64,000 nt of DNA from contig NZ_CP076062.1 of NCBI RefSeq assembly GCF_018729255.1, forward strand, positions 1 through 64,000, in the 5' to 3' direction. Every line of letters starts with the position of its first letter. The stretch's first letter is position 1. Both the position numbers and the translations under genes were made by a program. The DNA comes from Cupriavidus sp. EM10. Its GTDB lineage: Bacteria; Pseudomonadota; Gammaproteobacteria; Burkholderiales; Burkholderiaceae. This document shows, in pieces, positions 15,074 to 24,648 of the stretch. Below the pieces are notes generated by a model. The model saw nothing but the letters and a program-made list of their open reading frames with translations, had not been told where the DNA came from and made no database searches.

Positions 15074-15444
15074 CTACGCAACGCACGACTTCGTGTGAGC
15101 TGTCGCGTCCACGAGCCTGTACCAGCGGACGCTGGCCACCCAATAGCTGAGGAGCGTGCGGATCGACGCAAGACGCGCGGGGCAGCGTGATCGGTCGCAA
15201 CGATCAGGCGAAGTATGCGATGGCTGGTGTCGCCGAACTGGGCGACCATGTCGAGCAGGTCCTTCACGGATGCAACGAGCCACGTGCGCGATACCGCCTC
15301 GGCATCCGGCTTGGGCAGGGCCTGTTCCAAGATGGAACGAGGGGACTCGGCAGTGATACCGGCACAGCGCCGGAGCGCATAGGAATCAACGGGGCGCGGC
15401 CAGGTGGGTTGACGCTCTCTCCAGACCGGGAGGGTTAGCAACAT
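15074..15444 (-). CDS. Unknown protein, about 123 residues, frame broken in a G4/C4 tract
   Basis: Two adjoining minus-strand frames join into one continuous protein if a base is added to the G4 run at 15179-15182 (plus-strand coordinates). The reconstructed C-terminal half is helical with an SYWVASVRWYRLVD stretch. No family recognised, and the start is uncertain because no ribosome site is seen. It lies directly upstream of the 75-residue gene. Confidence 0.4.
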
Positions 15445-15547
15445 CAGAGTAATCAGAATGGTCCGGCCACCTCACGGCAGCCAGCAGAAGCCAAGATGCT
15501 AATTTTAGTATGTAGAATCATAGTCTGCAACAACGGACATTCTTGGA

Positions 15548-15796
15548 ATGTCCGTCGACCCCCAAAACTGCCGCCTGGTGGCGATCTTTGCAATGAACGT
15601 GCGCAGCACCCGGCGTGCGCTCGGGCTGTCGCAGGAAGAATTGGCGGAGCTGGCGGGCGTGCATCGGACTTACGTTGGCATGCTCGAGCGCGGGGAAAAG
15701 AACGTCACTATTTACAACATCGAGCGCATCGCGGATGCGCTCGGTGTCGAGCCGGCTAGCTTGCTGATGTCAAAGCGGCAGCGGCCGAAGGAATAG
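15548..15796 (+). CDS. XRE-family helix-turn-helix regulator, 82 residues
   Basis: Residues 15-75 form a Cro/C1-type HTH: RRALGLSQEELAELAGV for the first helices, HRTYVGMLERGEKNVT for the recognition helix region, then ALGVEPASLL. Short single-domain XRE proteins of this type act as repressors of neighbouring genes or of restriction systems (C-proteins). The start is uncertain; a methionine at residue 16 would still leave the whole HTH. No partner gene is obvious on either side. Confidence 0.8.
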   Translation: MSVDPQNCRLVAIFAMNVRSTRRALGLSQEELAELAGVHRTYVGMLERGEKNVTIYNIERIADALGVEPASLLMSKRQRPKE

Positions 15797-16032
15797 CGAT
15801 GGATGGTCGCCCTTGGCGGCTGCCCGCCCGCGTTGTGTCGCCTCCCTCAGCATAGCTGCTTTCGCGGGACCGCTTGAGCGCCCACTTAGATGCACCGATC
15901 TCGCATCGACACCTAGGGATCGCAGCCACCATAAGCATCTGAAAGCGGCGTAGCGACGTCTTCCACGCACTCCCCAAAGATTCCCGTCGCATTTGGGCCT
16001 AGCAGAGGGGTTTCGCATCCACAGAGGGCAAA

Positions 16033-16218
16033 TTACAAGGGGTGATCGGGTAGTCCACTCGAAAAATGCTCGACCTCGTAACGCCCGACTACGGTGACCA
16101 GAATTTCGAGACGATCCCCTTCCGGCGTGCCGGGTGCAGGGTCGGCGTCAACCAAGACAGATATAGCCTGCAGCGCTTCCTTGTAGTCGTACTCATCATT
16201 GATTGAGCAGGTTTCCAT
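16033..16218 (-). pseudogene. HigA-type antitoxin remnant without HTH
   Basis: 61 residues with the N-terminal signature of HigA antitoxins: DEYDYKEALQAI, then PGTPEGDRLEILVTVVGRYE and LPD. The HTH domain that should follow LPDP is absent, and the frame stops immediately (LPDHPL). No HigB toxin is visible nearby. Decayed toxin-antitoxin module. Confidence 0.6.
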
Positions 16219-16927
16219 CTTGGCTATCCCTGATCTGTCGTATTCCGACTCGCCCACCCTTGGAGCCGATAAAGAGGTTTGCTTTCGTCGCACGCTGATG
16301 CCCATCACTCGCGCGGCACGTTTGTATGCAAGTCTAGCTGCTTGGCAGTCTCCAGTGGTAGTCACACTGGAGTTGGAACCCCACGCATGGTTTCAGCAAA
16401 TCGCGATGATGTACGAGTGCGCCTACCGAGCGCTTCTCGATGCAGAAGCTTCGCGAGCGACCTTGGTAGATCACTGGGTTAGAGAGGCGGCTAGTTTTCG
16501 CCTGGTCGCACCACGCCTGACGTGACTGCAAACCGAGCAGTTCCGTTGATATGGTTGCTCAATCTCCGTCGCGGCCCGTTACGCTTGTCCTGATATCAAT
16601 TTGGAAGGAGCGGGAAACAATAGTGACTACTCACACCGGTGCTCGTGACTGGTAGTCCGGTTCGCGCAATACGCGCTGCAGGAGAACTCCGGGGCGACCA
16701 CTACGCTTTTTAAGGCGCATGTCGCTAGAACCGGCGAGCTATGTGATCTATAAGCCGTACCGTGTCGCGCGGATGAGCCCCCCAAATGAGCGCCTAAGCC
16801 ATAAAAGTTATCTATAGGTAGCATATCGGTGGCTTTTCAAAATCTCTCAGATTTTTTGCGCGAAGCGTTTCCGGTTTTGCGATGACGCTGCGATATCAAG
16901 GTTACATAGCATGTTTAGGGAGGCCAT
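16219..16927. other. About 700 bases upstream of the sigma-like gene without a supported gene
   Basis: A plus-strand frame to 16525 overlaps the HigA remnant and has no ribosome site. The last 150 bases are AT-richer (TATCTATAGGTAGCATA near 16810) and probably hold the promoter of the gene at 16928. Confidence 0.4.
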
Positions 16928-17698
16928 ATGGCCAGGCGACTGACTAAGAAGACCCTGAGCGGCACGGTTCTGGAACGCCTGCCACAGATTGAGACCGAGT
17001 TGGACGAGCTGGCGGCGTTGCCGTCCGCAATTCTGCTGCAACGCATCACAATCTCAACACGCAGGGCGACAGGCTATTGCAGCTCGGAAGCCCTCGTTGG
17101 TCTGTATCGTGATGCACTGACGCGCCGGGACAACCCGCTGGTCAACCGGCTTATTGAAATTCTGACGCGGCGTTGCACCAAAGCGGCACAAACGCGACTT
17201 TATGCACGTGGGATCAATGACCCGGAAGCGGTGAAAGCTGTTGTGGATCGGTTTGTCGATCTACTGGTCGAGGAAACGGGCCCAGGCGGATGCCCGAAGC
17301 TCGACTTCTATGAGGTGCTCTTCGAGAACGCCATCACTGCACTGGTTGCCAGTGAAGCCCGCCGGGCCAGAGTCATGGGTTCTAGATTTGTTCCCATCGG
17401 ATTGCCGGATGGCGAGGGGTCGGAAGCGGATGCCATCGATGCCCTCTCGCATGAAGAACACTTTCCCTCCACGCTGACTGGGCCCGAGCAGGGCGTCTTC
17501 ACCTCCCAGCTGATTCAGGCCATGACCGACCTCACAGACGGTGAGCGGGAGGTGGCCATCCTGACCGTACTCGGTGTGCAAATCGAGTCGGTCGACAAGA
17601 GCGAACCGACCATCGCATCCCAATGCAACATCGAGCCCAGGTCGGTTCGATATCGTCAGAAGCGCGTCGCTGAGAAGCTGGCGAAATACAAGGAGTGA
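16928..17698 (+). CDS. Divergent sigma-70-like protein
   Basis: 256 residues, ATG after GGGAGG. The C-terminal segment has the layout of sigma region 4: LTDGEREVAIL, then TIASQCNIEPRSVRYRQKRVAEKL, an HTH with recognition helix. The middle (LTRRCTKAA to EARRA, residues 75-150) is helical and could be region 2, but without the usual aromatic core. The next gene starts 5 bases after the stop, so the two are one operon. Initiation of transcription of a specific regulon is the likely role; a non-sigma HTH regulator is the alternative. Confidence 0.55.
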   Translation: MARRLTKKTLSGTVLERLPQIETELDELAALPSAILLQRITISTRRATGYCSSEALVGLYRDALTRRDNPLVNRLIEILTRRCTKAAQTRLYARGINDPEAVKAVVDRFVDLLVEETGPGGCPKLDFYEVLFENAITALVASEARRARVMGSRFVPIGLPDGEGSEADAIDALSHEEHFPSTLTGPEQGVFTSQLIQAMTDLTDGEREVAILTVLGVQIESVDKSEPTIASQCNIEPRSVRYRQKRVAEKLAKYKE

Positions 17699-17703
17699 CA
17701 GAC

Positions 17704-18339
17704 ATGACTATCAAGAATCCTCAAGGTAGGCCCGACGTTGAGGAGGTGCTCCTGCAATTTGCCGCTGAGCAGGCTTTGCCAACAGCGTCGCAATTGAACC
17801 AGTACATTGAAGCCTATCCTGAGTTCAAGTCGGAGTTGATCGACTTTGCTGCCTCGTTGATCAACGACAAATTCTATGTTGAGGCGCCAGACACAGAGGA
17901 AGCCGAGACGATTGCGAAACGAGCGGTTAGCCGTTTCCACAATCTTCGCTTCGCAAGTGAAAAGGATCGCAATGCGGAAACCTCATTCAAGCGTCAGGTT
18001 GTGAACCCGTTCGCGCCATTGTCGCGTGAGCAGTTTGGAGCTTTGGTTGATCTCATTGGCGTCCCCAAGAAAGTCGTTGCGAAGCTCCGGGACAGGCGGA
18101 TCAAGTTTGCTACGATTCCTCAAGGGCTTATTGCTTTGTTGGCGCAGCAGCTTGAGGTAAGTCTTGATGTGATGATCGAACATCTGCAGGCAAAACCGCA
18201 GATGGCCAGATTGGCTAGTTCTTCCTTGAGCTCGAGGGAGTCGAACCATCTGGAATCCTTTGATGAGGCGTTGCGCCTTGAGGGCGCTTCGTCCACCGAG
18301 ATTGCCGCGCTGCGCGGACGTTTCTCTGACAACGTCTAA
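17704..18339 (+). CDS. Partner of the sigma-like gene, 211 residues
   Basis: Starts 5 bases after the sigma-like stop, with AAGGAG inside that stop region. The N-terminus is helical (TASQLNQYIEAYPEFKSEL). A central APLSREQFGALVDLIGVP-KKVVAKLRDRRI segment resembles an HTH of the kind found in XRE proteins and is followed by LLAQQLEVSLDVMIEHL. By context it could be an anti-sigma factor or co-regulator. No transmembrane segment, so not a membrane anti-sigma. Confidence 0.55.
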   Translation: MTIKNPQGRPDVEEVLLQFAAEQALPTASQLNQYIEAYPEFKSELIDFAASLINDKFYVEAPDTEEAETIAKRAVSRFHNLRFASEKDRNAETSFKRQVVNPFAPLSREQFGALVDLIGVPKKVVAKLRDRRIKFATIPQGLIALLAQQLEVSLDVMIEHLQAKPQMARLASSSLSSRESNHLESFDEALRLEGASSTEIAALRGRFSDNV

Positions 18340-18507
18340 CCATTAGATAGAACCTTACTTGCGTCACGCCTGACCTCAACCGAAAGCTCCAAATGTCACC
18401 GGCCAAGGTAATTGCCCAAGCGCAACACCTTGGCTGTTTGCATTCAGGTCGTGCATGTGATCGATGTGGATGCGCTCACATTCCACACACTCGACGCTAA
18501 TCACCCG

Positions 18508-19395
18508 TTACCTTGATGAGGCGAGCTCCTCAAACCACGGTCCGATGCGCGTGCGTGCCTCATCCACCGGTGTAGAGAGAAAATTCTGAAGATCCTCCAT
18601 GGCGTCATTTACACCGTGGTCGTATGAAAGCACGCCGTCAAAGTAGGAGCCCAGGGCGACATAGTCCATGTCAAGATGGTGGTTAAGCTCCGTCTCTGCC
18701 TTAGCGCCGGAGATATCGCCGCCTCTCTTGAGCGTCAGCATGCAGTGTCTGAGGAGCAGGTACTCGTACCGAACCGTTATCGCTCTTTCCCGCATAAGCG
18801 TTCTCGCCTCAGCATCGCTCATTCCGAGTACGTTGGTCATGTGTTTTCTTGCGAAGATATCAGTCATGACGTGAAGCAGATCCTGGAAGCGGGCGCGAGG
18901 AAAGGCACTCTTGCGAATCGCACTAAAGAACGGCTTTGGCAAACCTCTCTGAATCGTCTTCATCTTCTGTGCAGTGAGGTCCTTCGCCAGAGCGGGATTG
19001 AGATCTCGTAAACGAAGCGCCGATCTCAAACGTCCGTAGGTTTTCTGGATTTCATCGGCTTTATCCAGTTCGCTGCTGGCCAGATCGGCAATGAGCTTGC
19101 GTACGATCGAGGCGAACTCAGGCGAAAGAATGCCATCTCGGGACACGGGCGTGCGCTTGGCCATTTCCGTACGAAGTGCTTGGGACACGCTGATGGCAGC
19201 TGCGACGCGTTCGGTGTGCGAAGCAAATACCTTGAGCGCACGGCGCATGGTGAGTTCGCACTTCTCGCTCTTGCACATCTCCACGAAAGCAACGTCGGGG
19301 AGAACAAATGTTGCGGTCGTTTCAATTTCAATCCGCTCGGCGAACTCTGCCCTCTGCAGCACGTTCATGTCGACGATGTAAGTCTTTCCGTTCAT
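18508..19395 (-). CDS. PIN-like domain protein, 295 residues
   Basis: The N-terminus TYIVDMNVLQRAEF has the first acidic residue after a hydrophobic strand, as in PIN nucleases. VLPDVAFVEMCK supplies a further acid, and HHLDMDYVALGSYFDGVLSYD near the C-terminus supplies the last cluster. PIN domains cut RNA in toxins and tRNA/rRNA processing. Long helical middle (residues 60-220). It converges on the sigma-like operon and is divergent from the Bil operon. The start at 19395 gives a compact protein; upstream in-frame residues look non-coding. Confidence 0.5.
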   Translation of the reverse strand: MNGKTYIVDMNVLQRAEFAERIEIETTATFVLPDVAFVEMCKSEKCELTMRRALKVFASHTERVAAAISVSQALRTEMAKRTPVSRDGILSPEFASIVRKLIADLASSELDKADEIQKTYGRLRSALRLRDLNPALAKDLTAQKMKTIQRGLPKPFFSAIRKSAFPRARFQDLLHVMTDIFARKHMTNVLGMSDAEARTLMRERAITVRYEYLLLRHCMLTLKRGGDISGAKAETELNHHLDMDYVALGSYFDGVLSYDHGVNDAMEDLQNFLSTPVDEARTRIGPWFEELASSR

Positions 19396-19833
19396 TGCTC
19401 GTTTCAAGGAAGTATGGAGGAACAACTCGATCCTGTTGGAGTGGCCGTTGCCTGCATGGCCTAGTGCGGGTTTTAGCATTGCTACACGACGTAGTTGGCC
19501 AACCGGCCCGGACGCGCGCACAACATCGATATCGGTCAGCGCGGTCGAACCTTGAAGCAGCTCGGGGCGAGCTGATGGGCTTCACAGCTGCCGCGGATGA
19601 CCACGGTCATCTTCTACGTGTCGGCGAGGAAGACTCGGTGGGCGTGCCAGGCCATAGTGACCCGGTCGGGTTGCCTGGTAAGTGCCAAAGCGCTGTATGG
19701 CGTTCTCGGATGGGCGATATCTTCAGGTGATAGCACCTTGTCTTAAGCTTTTCCGGTTTTTGCGGGTGGTGGCGATTTCCTTATTGAAGGCTGTTGCAGC
19801 GTGGGCTGCGAAGCCAACCAGGGATAATCGATC
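19396..19833. other. Divergent intergenic region between PIN-like gene and Bil operon
   Basis: 438 bases with no supported gene. It should contain the promoter of the Bil operon; a T-rich stretch (TTTTCCGGTTTTTGCGGG) lies about 75 bases before its first start. No clear -35/-10 pair could be assigned. Confidence 0.4.
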
Positions 19834-20307
19834 ATGACCCTCTTCTATCAAAAAGAAGGCTCGCGCCAAGTCCACAGCGTGGATGTTGCGCACAACGAAA
19901 AGCTCGCCGAGCTCATGGCCCGCGTGGCCGGCGAACTGGGCGAAGCGTTGCTGGTTTTCGAAGAAGGCTGCGACGCCGAACTGACGGAAGAAGCATTTGT
20001 CGTGGTGCTCCGCGAAAAGCGCCATCCGAAACTGCACTTCCACCGTCAGCGCGCAGTTCAGGCCGAAGTCCACTTTAACGGCCGTGTCGTGTCGCGCCAT
20101 GCTTCCCCCGCCATGACCGTGGATGCGCTGAAGAAGTGGGCGGACCGTGAATTCGGTATCGACCCGGCGCATGCGGCCGAGCACGTGCTGCAATTGAGCG
20201 GTACCTCCGAGCGCCCCGCCGGCTCTACCCACCTTGGGACGCTCAGTCACGGTCACGACCACCGCGTGTCGTTCGACCTGGTGCCGAACGAACGCTTCCA
20301 GGGCTAA
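19834..20307 (+). CDS. bilA: BilA-like ubiquitin-like protein
   Basis: 157 residues; ATG after GGGATAA. Two consecutive beta-grasp-like segments fit the sequence: residues 1-75 and about 78-157, the second with EVHFNGRVV strands, an AMTVDALKKWADREFG helix and a final VSFDLVP strand. It ends exactly in ...ERFQG, with the terminal Gly free for E1 activation. BilA of the bacterial ISG15-like system also has two ubiquitin-like domains and is conjugated to phage tail proteins. First of four genes in the standard Bil order. Symbol given by family and synteny. Confidence 0.8.
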   Translation: MTLFYQKEGSRQVHSVDVAHNEKLAELMARVAGELGEALLVFEEGCDAELTEEAFVVVLREKRHPKLHFHRQRAVQAEVHFNGRVVSRHASPAMTVDALKKWADREFGIDPAHAAEHVLQLSGTSERPAGSTHLGTLSHGHDHRVSFDLVPNERFQG

Positions 20308-21262
<955 letters not shown>

Positions 21263-21272
21263 GGAGTCGAAC

Positions 21273-22643
21273 ATGAATGTGGATATCAACGCCGATTCCC
21301 TTCACCGGACGGTTAAGTGGTTGGTGGATAGCGACTCCGTTGGCTCATTCGAGGAGGCGCAACGCATCGCGGAGGGCTTTCGCCTACATCTGCATATCGA
21401 CCAAGCGGACTCAGTTGCGAACCAATCGGCCGCGCTCGCCGTCGTCACGTTGGGCCGCCGAGCATTTCTTGGCGGTGTAAGCGTGTCTGGCGCCCTCGAT
21501 TCCGCGATGCATGGGTCGCTAGCCGACGAGCGTACCCTTGGCGAGGCGTTGCTCGCTTCGGGGGCTCTCCTTGGCGCACCCAGCGAAGACGTTCCAACTA
21601 TCACAATTGGTGGTCCGCAAGAACGCCTGGGGGACTTTCACGTACGGCTGATGATGGCGGGATGGCGCGCAGGTGTTTGCCCCATCGAAGAGGCGGAATG
21701 CCCTGAGTCTAGTGATGGCTACGTAATGCCTCTGGCAGCCGTTGCATCTGCGGCGCTTGCGGTCAGTCAGGCCTTTTCCTATGTCGCGGGTGATGTCGTG
21801 TCGGGTCGCGAACCGATTGGACTGTCGCTTTGGGCGACGGAAGCGATGGAATGGACGTTGCCTGCGGTGGATGGCCCTATGCTGCAGTGGCTTCCCGCGT
21901 CGGCCTGGCTACTCGGGCTGGGGCATCTCGGACAAGCCTATGCATGGTGCCTGTCACTCTTGCCGTATCCGACCCTCGATGCACCACGGGCGCATTTTCT
22001 ACTGCAGGACGTAGACGCCGCCGGAAGTTCTACCGAGAGCACTTCGGTGCTGACGTCCGTCGGGCACAAGCGGAAAATGAAGACGCGCATCGTGGCTGAC
22101 TGGCTAGAGCGTCGTGGATTCTCAACGCGTATCGTCGAGCGTCAGTTCGACGCGCAAACGCGTCGAGCGCTGGGCGAGCCACCGTTGCTCTTTTGTGGTG
22201 TTGACAACCCTGAAGCCAGACGGCTTCTCGATGTCGTCAATCCCGCTTTTATTGTCGAAGCTGGGCTTGGCAGCCGTCATGACGACTTCCAAAGTACGCG
22301 GCTTCATACGTTTCCTGCTTCACGGACTGTCGCTCAGACATGGGCTGGCGCCGGGCTTCAGTCCGCGCCTTCCATTACAGGGGCTTATGCATCGTTGCTG
22401 CAAAACGGCAGGCTCGACCAATGCGGCGTCGTCGAGCTTGCGGGCAAGGCCGTCGGTGCAGCGTTCGTGGGGGCATTCACAGCGGCTCTGGCCGTATCCC
22501 AAGTGCTAAAGGTTCTGCACGGTGGGTCGCCGAGCGAGGTCATGGATATCGATATGCGCTCGCTCCCTACACGCACGGTTGTCGAGAGCCCTAAGCGATC
22601 CGCAAGTATCAATTTTGGCTATGTCAAAGCCGCTGCGCTCTGA
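21273..22643 (+). CDS. bilD: BilD-like E1 activating enzyme
   Basis: 456 residues; ATG after AAGGAG. The second half is a ThiF/E1 Rossmann domain: GLGHLG at 215-220 for ATP, QDVD at 245-248, a Lys-rich HKRKMKT at 265-271 and a VDN at 310-312. Cys384 in DQCGVVELAG is the likely thioester cysteine. The N-terminal 200 residues form the non-catalytic domain typical of BilD. It would adenylate BilA and pass it to BilB. Uninterrupted, unlike bilB. Confidence 0.85.
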   Translation: MNVDINADSLHRTVKWLVDSDSVGSFEEAQRIAEGFRLHLHIDQADSVANQSAALAVVTLGRRAFLGGVSVSGALDSAMHGSLADERTLGEALLASGALLGAPSEDVPTITIGGPQERLGDFHVRLMMAGWRAGVCPIEEAECPESSDGYVMPLAAVASAALAVSQAFSYVAGDVVSGREPIGLSLWATEAMEWTLPAVDGPMLQWLPASAWLLGLGHLGQAYAWCLSLLPYPTLDAPRAHFLLQDVDAAGSSTESTSVLTSVGHKRKMKTRIVADWLERRGFSTRIVERQFDAQTRRALGEPPLLFCGVDNPEARRLLDVVNPAFIVEAGLGSRHDDFQSTRLHTFPASRTVAQTWAGAGLQSAPSITGAYASLLQNGRLDQCGVVELAGKAVGAAFVGAFTAALAVSQVLKVLHGGSPSEVMDIDMRSLPTRTVVESPKRSASINFGYVKAAAL

Positions 22644-22670
22644 CTTCACTTCTAAACGGTCACTGACAAA

Positions 22671-23387
22671 ATGAGCAACTACAAAAACACTTCAGTCCGC
22701 ATTAATGGCGTGGGAAACCACGTGGGCGACACGATCAATGTCAAGAACACTCACGTGACCAACAACATGTATCGCGAAGCGCCAAGTGATGGGGGTAAGG
22801 GCGGAGGAGACGCCCTCCCCGCGGCAGCATTTTGTGCACTGATCGCTGTCTGGGCGTTCTTCCGCCATTTTGAGCAGGCGGAAATGGTGATTACCCAGGC
22901 GAGTCTCCTGTCTGTTCTCCCCGGTGCCCTAGCCTCGGGTATCGCCTATTTCCGTGACGAGGATGGCGAGCCCGCACTCAAGGCGCTGCTGCCCGGGGCA
23001 GTCGCGGCAGCGGCGGCCATCTGGATGATGGGCGTGATCCGCGATGTGACGCCAGATGTAATCATCGACCTGGCCGCTAGCGCACACATGGCAGGCTTCT
23101 GGGCGCAACTCTCCAATTATGGCCGCATGCTGGTGCTGCAGAATGGCGCCGCCGTCGCGTTGTGCGCGATGGCCATTGGTGTAAATCTTCTTGCTGGCGC
23201 GCGAGCCTTCGCAGCCAGCAACTATGACTGGTGTGGCTGGCTCTGGCGTCTCACTTGGCGCTATACCCCAGTCCGGCATGTTTGGACGCAGGTACTGCTG
23301 CTTTCCGGAGCATGGCTGCTTGCGAACGGTTGGACGCGGACAGCGTTTCTCTGGGTCCACTCCATCATACTTAATGCGTTTCTCTAA
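22671..23387 (+). CDS. Membrane protein at the end of the Bil operon, 238 residues
   Basis: Starts 27 bases after bilD. The soluble N-terminus (about 45 residues, rich in Asn/Val/Thr: VRINGVGNHVGDTINVKN) resembles a repeat-like beta structure. It is followed by a Gly-rich linker and about four or five hydrophobic helices (residues 48-66, 75-95, 103-118, 150-175, 200-230). Unrecognised. By position it could be a membrane effector or anchor associated with the conjugation system. The usual four-gene Bil set does not include it. Confidence 0.65.
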   Translation: MSNYKNTSVRINGVGNHVGDTINVKNTHVTNNMYREAPSDGGKGGGDALPAAAFCALIAVWAFFRHFEQAEMVITQASLLSVLPGALASGIAYFRDEDGEPALKALLPGAVAAAAAIWMMGVIRDVTPDVIIDLAASAHMAGFWAQLSNYGRMLVLQNGAAVALCAMAIGVNLLAGARAFAASNYDWCGWLWRLTWRYTPVRHVWTQVLLLSGAWLLANGWTRTAFLWVHSIILNAFL

Positions 23388-23452
23388 GAAAACAACGAAA
23401 GCTTGACGGAACTGACGACGTGTAGTCTCATCTGCTCATTTTTGGCGAATTC

Positions 23453-24460
23453 TTGCACGTGAAGTCATCAAAATCGCAACTTTCTGGTGCTCTTTTAGAG
23501 CTTTGCGGCGCCATGCTGGATCGCTCAGGCACTCCAGACCTGGTCCTGCGGGTGGCGACTGAACTGGCGAAGTCGGGGGATGCACGCGGCGCTGATGCGA
23601 TTCGTGGGCTGGTCCCGACGATGTCGCCGGATACCACCGCCTCTCCGGACAAAGCGCTGGGCGCCGTACCGAATTTCGCGGGCGAGACGCTCACCCGATC
23701 GGCACGCGTGCCGGTGGATCGCGAAACGTCTGCGCCGCTGGCAACGGTGTTGTTACCGAAGGCGTTACCGGCCACCAGTCCGATACTGTCTCCTGTGCTG
23801 ACGACGGCGGTGCAGTCGTGGATAACGGAGTGGGGGCGGGCTACGGAATTGCGCACCGTCGGCATTGAGCCCGCGCATACCTGTGTCCTCTTCGGAGACC
23901 CTGGCACGGGGAAGACCGATCTCGCGCTGTGGATTGCTGGACAACTTGGGCTGCCAGTCATTCTGGCCAGGCTTGACGGGTTGATGTCGTCCTTCCTGGG
24001 TACGACGTCCAGAAACATTGGGAATCTATTTGCATTTGCAAACCGTCACCGGGCCCTGCTGGTCTTGGACGAGTTCGATGCCATTGCCAAGCTTCGCGAC
24101 GACCCAAATGAGGTGGGCGAGATCAAGCGTGTGGTTAACACGCTGTTGCAGAACCTCGACGAGCGCGCTGGCAAGGGGTTGACGATTGGGATAACAAATC
24201 ATCCCCAATTGCTTGATCCGGCGGTCTGGCGCCGTTTTGAGCTCCAGATCCAGCTCCCTAAGCCGGACTTCCAGACGCGGGCGTCCATCACGGAGCGTTA
24301 CGCCCAGCCGCTGAACTTTTCGCGGGGTCAACTCAAACTGGTGGCTTCGATCCTCGACGGTGCATCAGGTGCCGAGATTCAGGATGTGGTGCGTTCGCTT
24401 AAAAAAGTTGGATTCTCGAAGGTTCAAATGTATGCTTTGCGAATCGGTTACAAAATGTAA
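23453..24460 (+). CDS. AAA+ ATPase
   Basis: 335 residues from a TTG start; a GTG six bases on or an ATG at 23513 are alternatives, none with a strong ribosome site. Walker A GDPGTGKTD at 148-156, Walker B LLVLDEFD near 207-214, sensor/arginine-finger region RRFELQIQLP near 263. The FtsH/Vps4-like layout (substrate remodelling) fits, with a unique N-terminal 120 residues likely for recruiting. It is followed by a subtilisin-like protease, so an ATP-driven proteolysis pair is plausible. Confidence 0.8.
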   Translation: MHVKSSKSQLSGALLELCGAMLDRSGTPDLVLRVATELAKSGDARGADAIRGLVPTMSPDTTASPDKALGAVPNFAGETLTRSARVPVDRETSAPLATVLLPKALPATSPILSPVLTTAVQSWITEWGRATELRTVGIEPAHTCVLFGDPGTGKTDLALWIAGQLGLPVILARLDGLMSSFLGTTSRNIGNLFAFANRHRALLVLDEFDAIAKLRDDPNEVGEIKRVVNTLLQNLDERAGKGLTIGITNHPQLLDPAVWRRFELQIQLPKPDFQTRASITERYAQPLNFSRGQLKLVASILDGASGAEIQDVVRSLKKVGFSKVQMYALRIGYKM

Positions 24461-24492
24461 TATCCACTCACGCAGCCCGCGTCCCAGCGCAT

Positions 24493-24624
24493 GTGGTGGC
24501 GACGGTCAACGCCCCCATGCGGGAATTTGCTCGCATGTTGCATGAACGCTATGCGTTCACGCTCGTGGAGTTGGGTGAGGTCTTCGGAGTGAACAGGACA
24601 ACAATAAGCCGCTGGGTATCCTGA
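24493..24624 (+). CDS. Tiny HTH protein, about 43 residues or fewer
   Basis: A short frame reading AFTLVELGEVFGVNRTTISRWVS at its end is a good helix-turn-helix of the Fis/resolvase type, complete with a recognition helix. Start uncertain: GTG at 24493 or ATG at 24517. It ends 24 bases before the S8 peptidase start. Could be a small regulator of the AAA/S8 pair or the relic of a longer HTH protein. Confidence 0.45.
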   Translation: MVATVNAPMREFARMLHERYAFTLVELGEVFGVNRTTISRWVS

Positions 24625-24648
24625 TCCGGCGGAAGCCGGGGAAGGTAG

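Noticed and set aside
16199..16525. Plus-strand frame with a HAWFQQIAMMYECAYRALLDAE stretch
   Set aside because: Overlaps the HigA remnant, lacks a ribosome site and has no recognised relative; cannot be told from chance.
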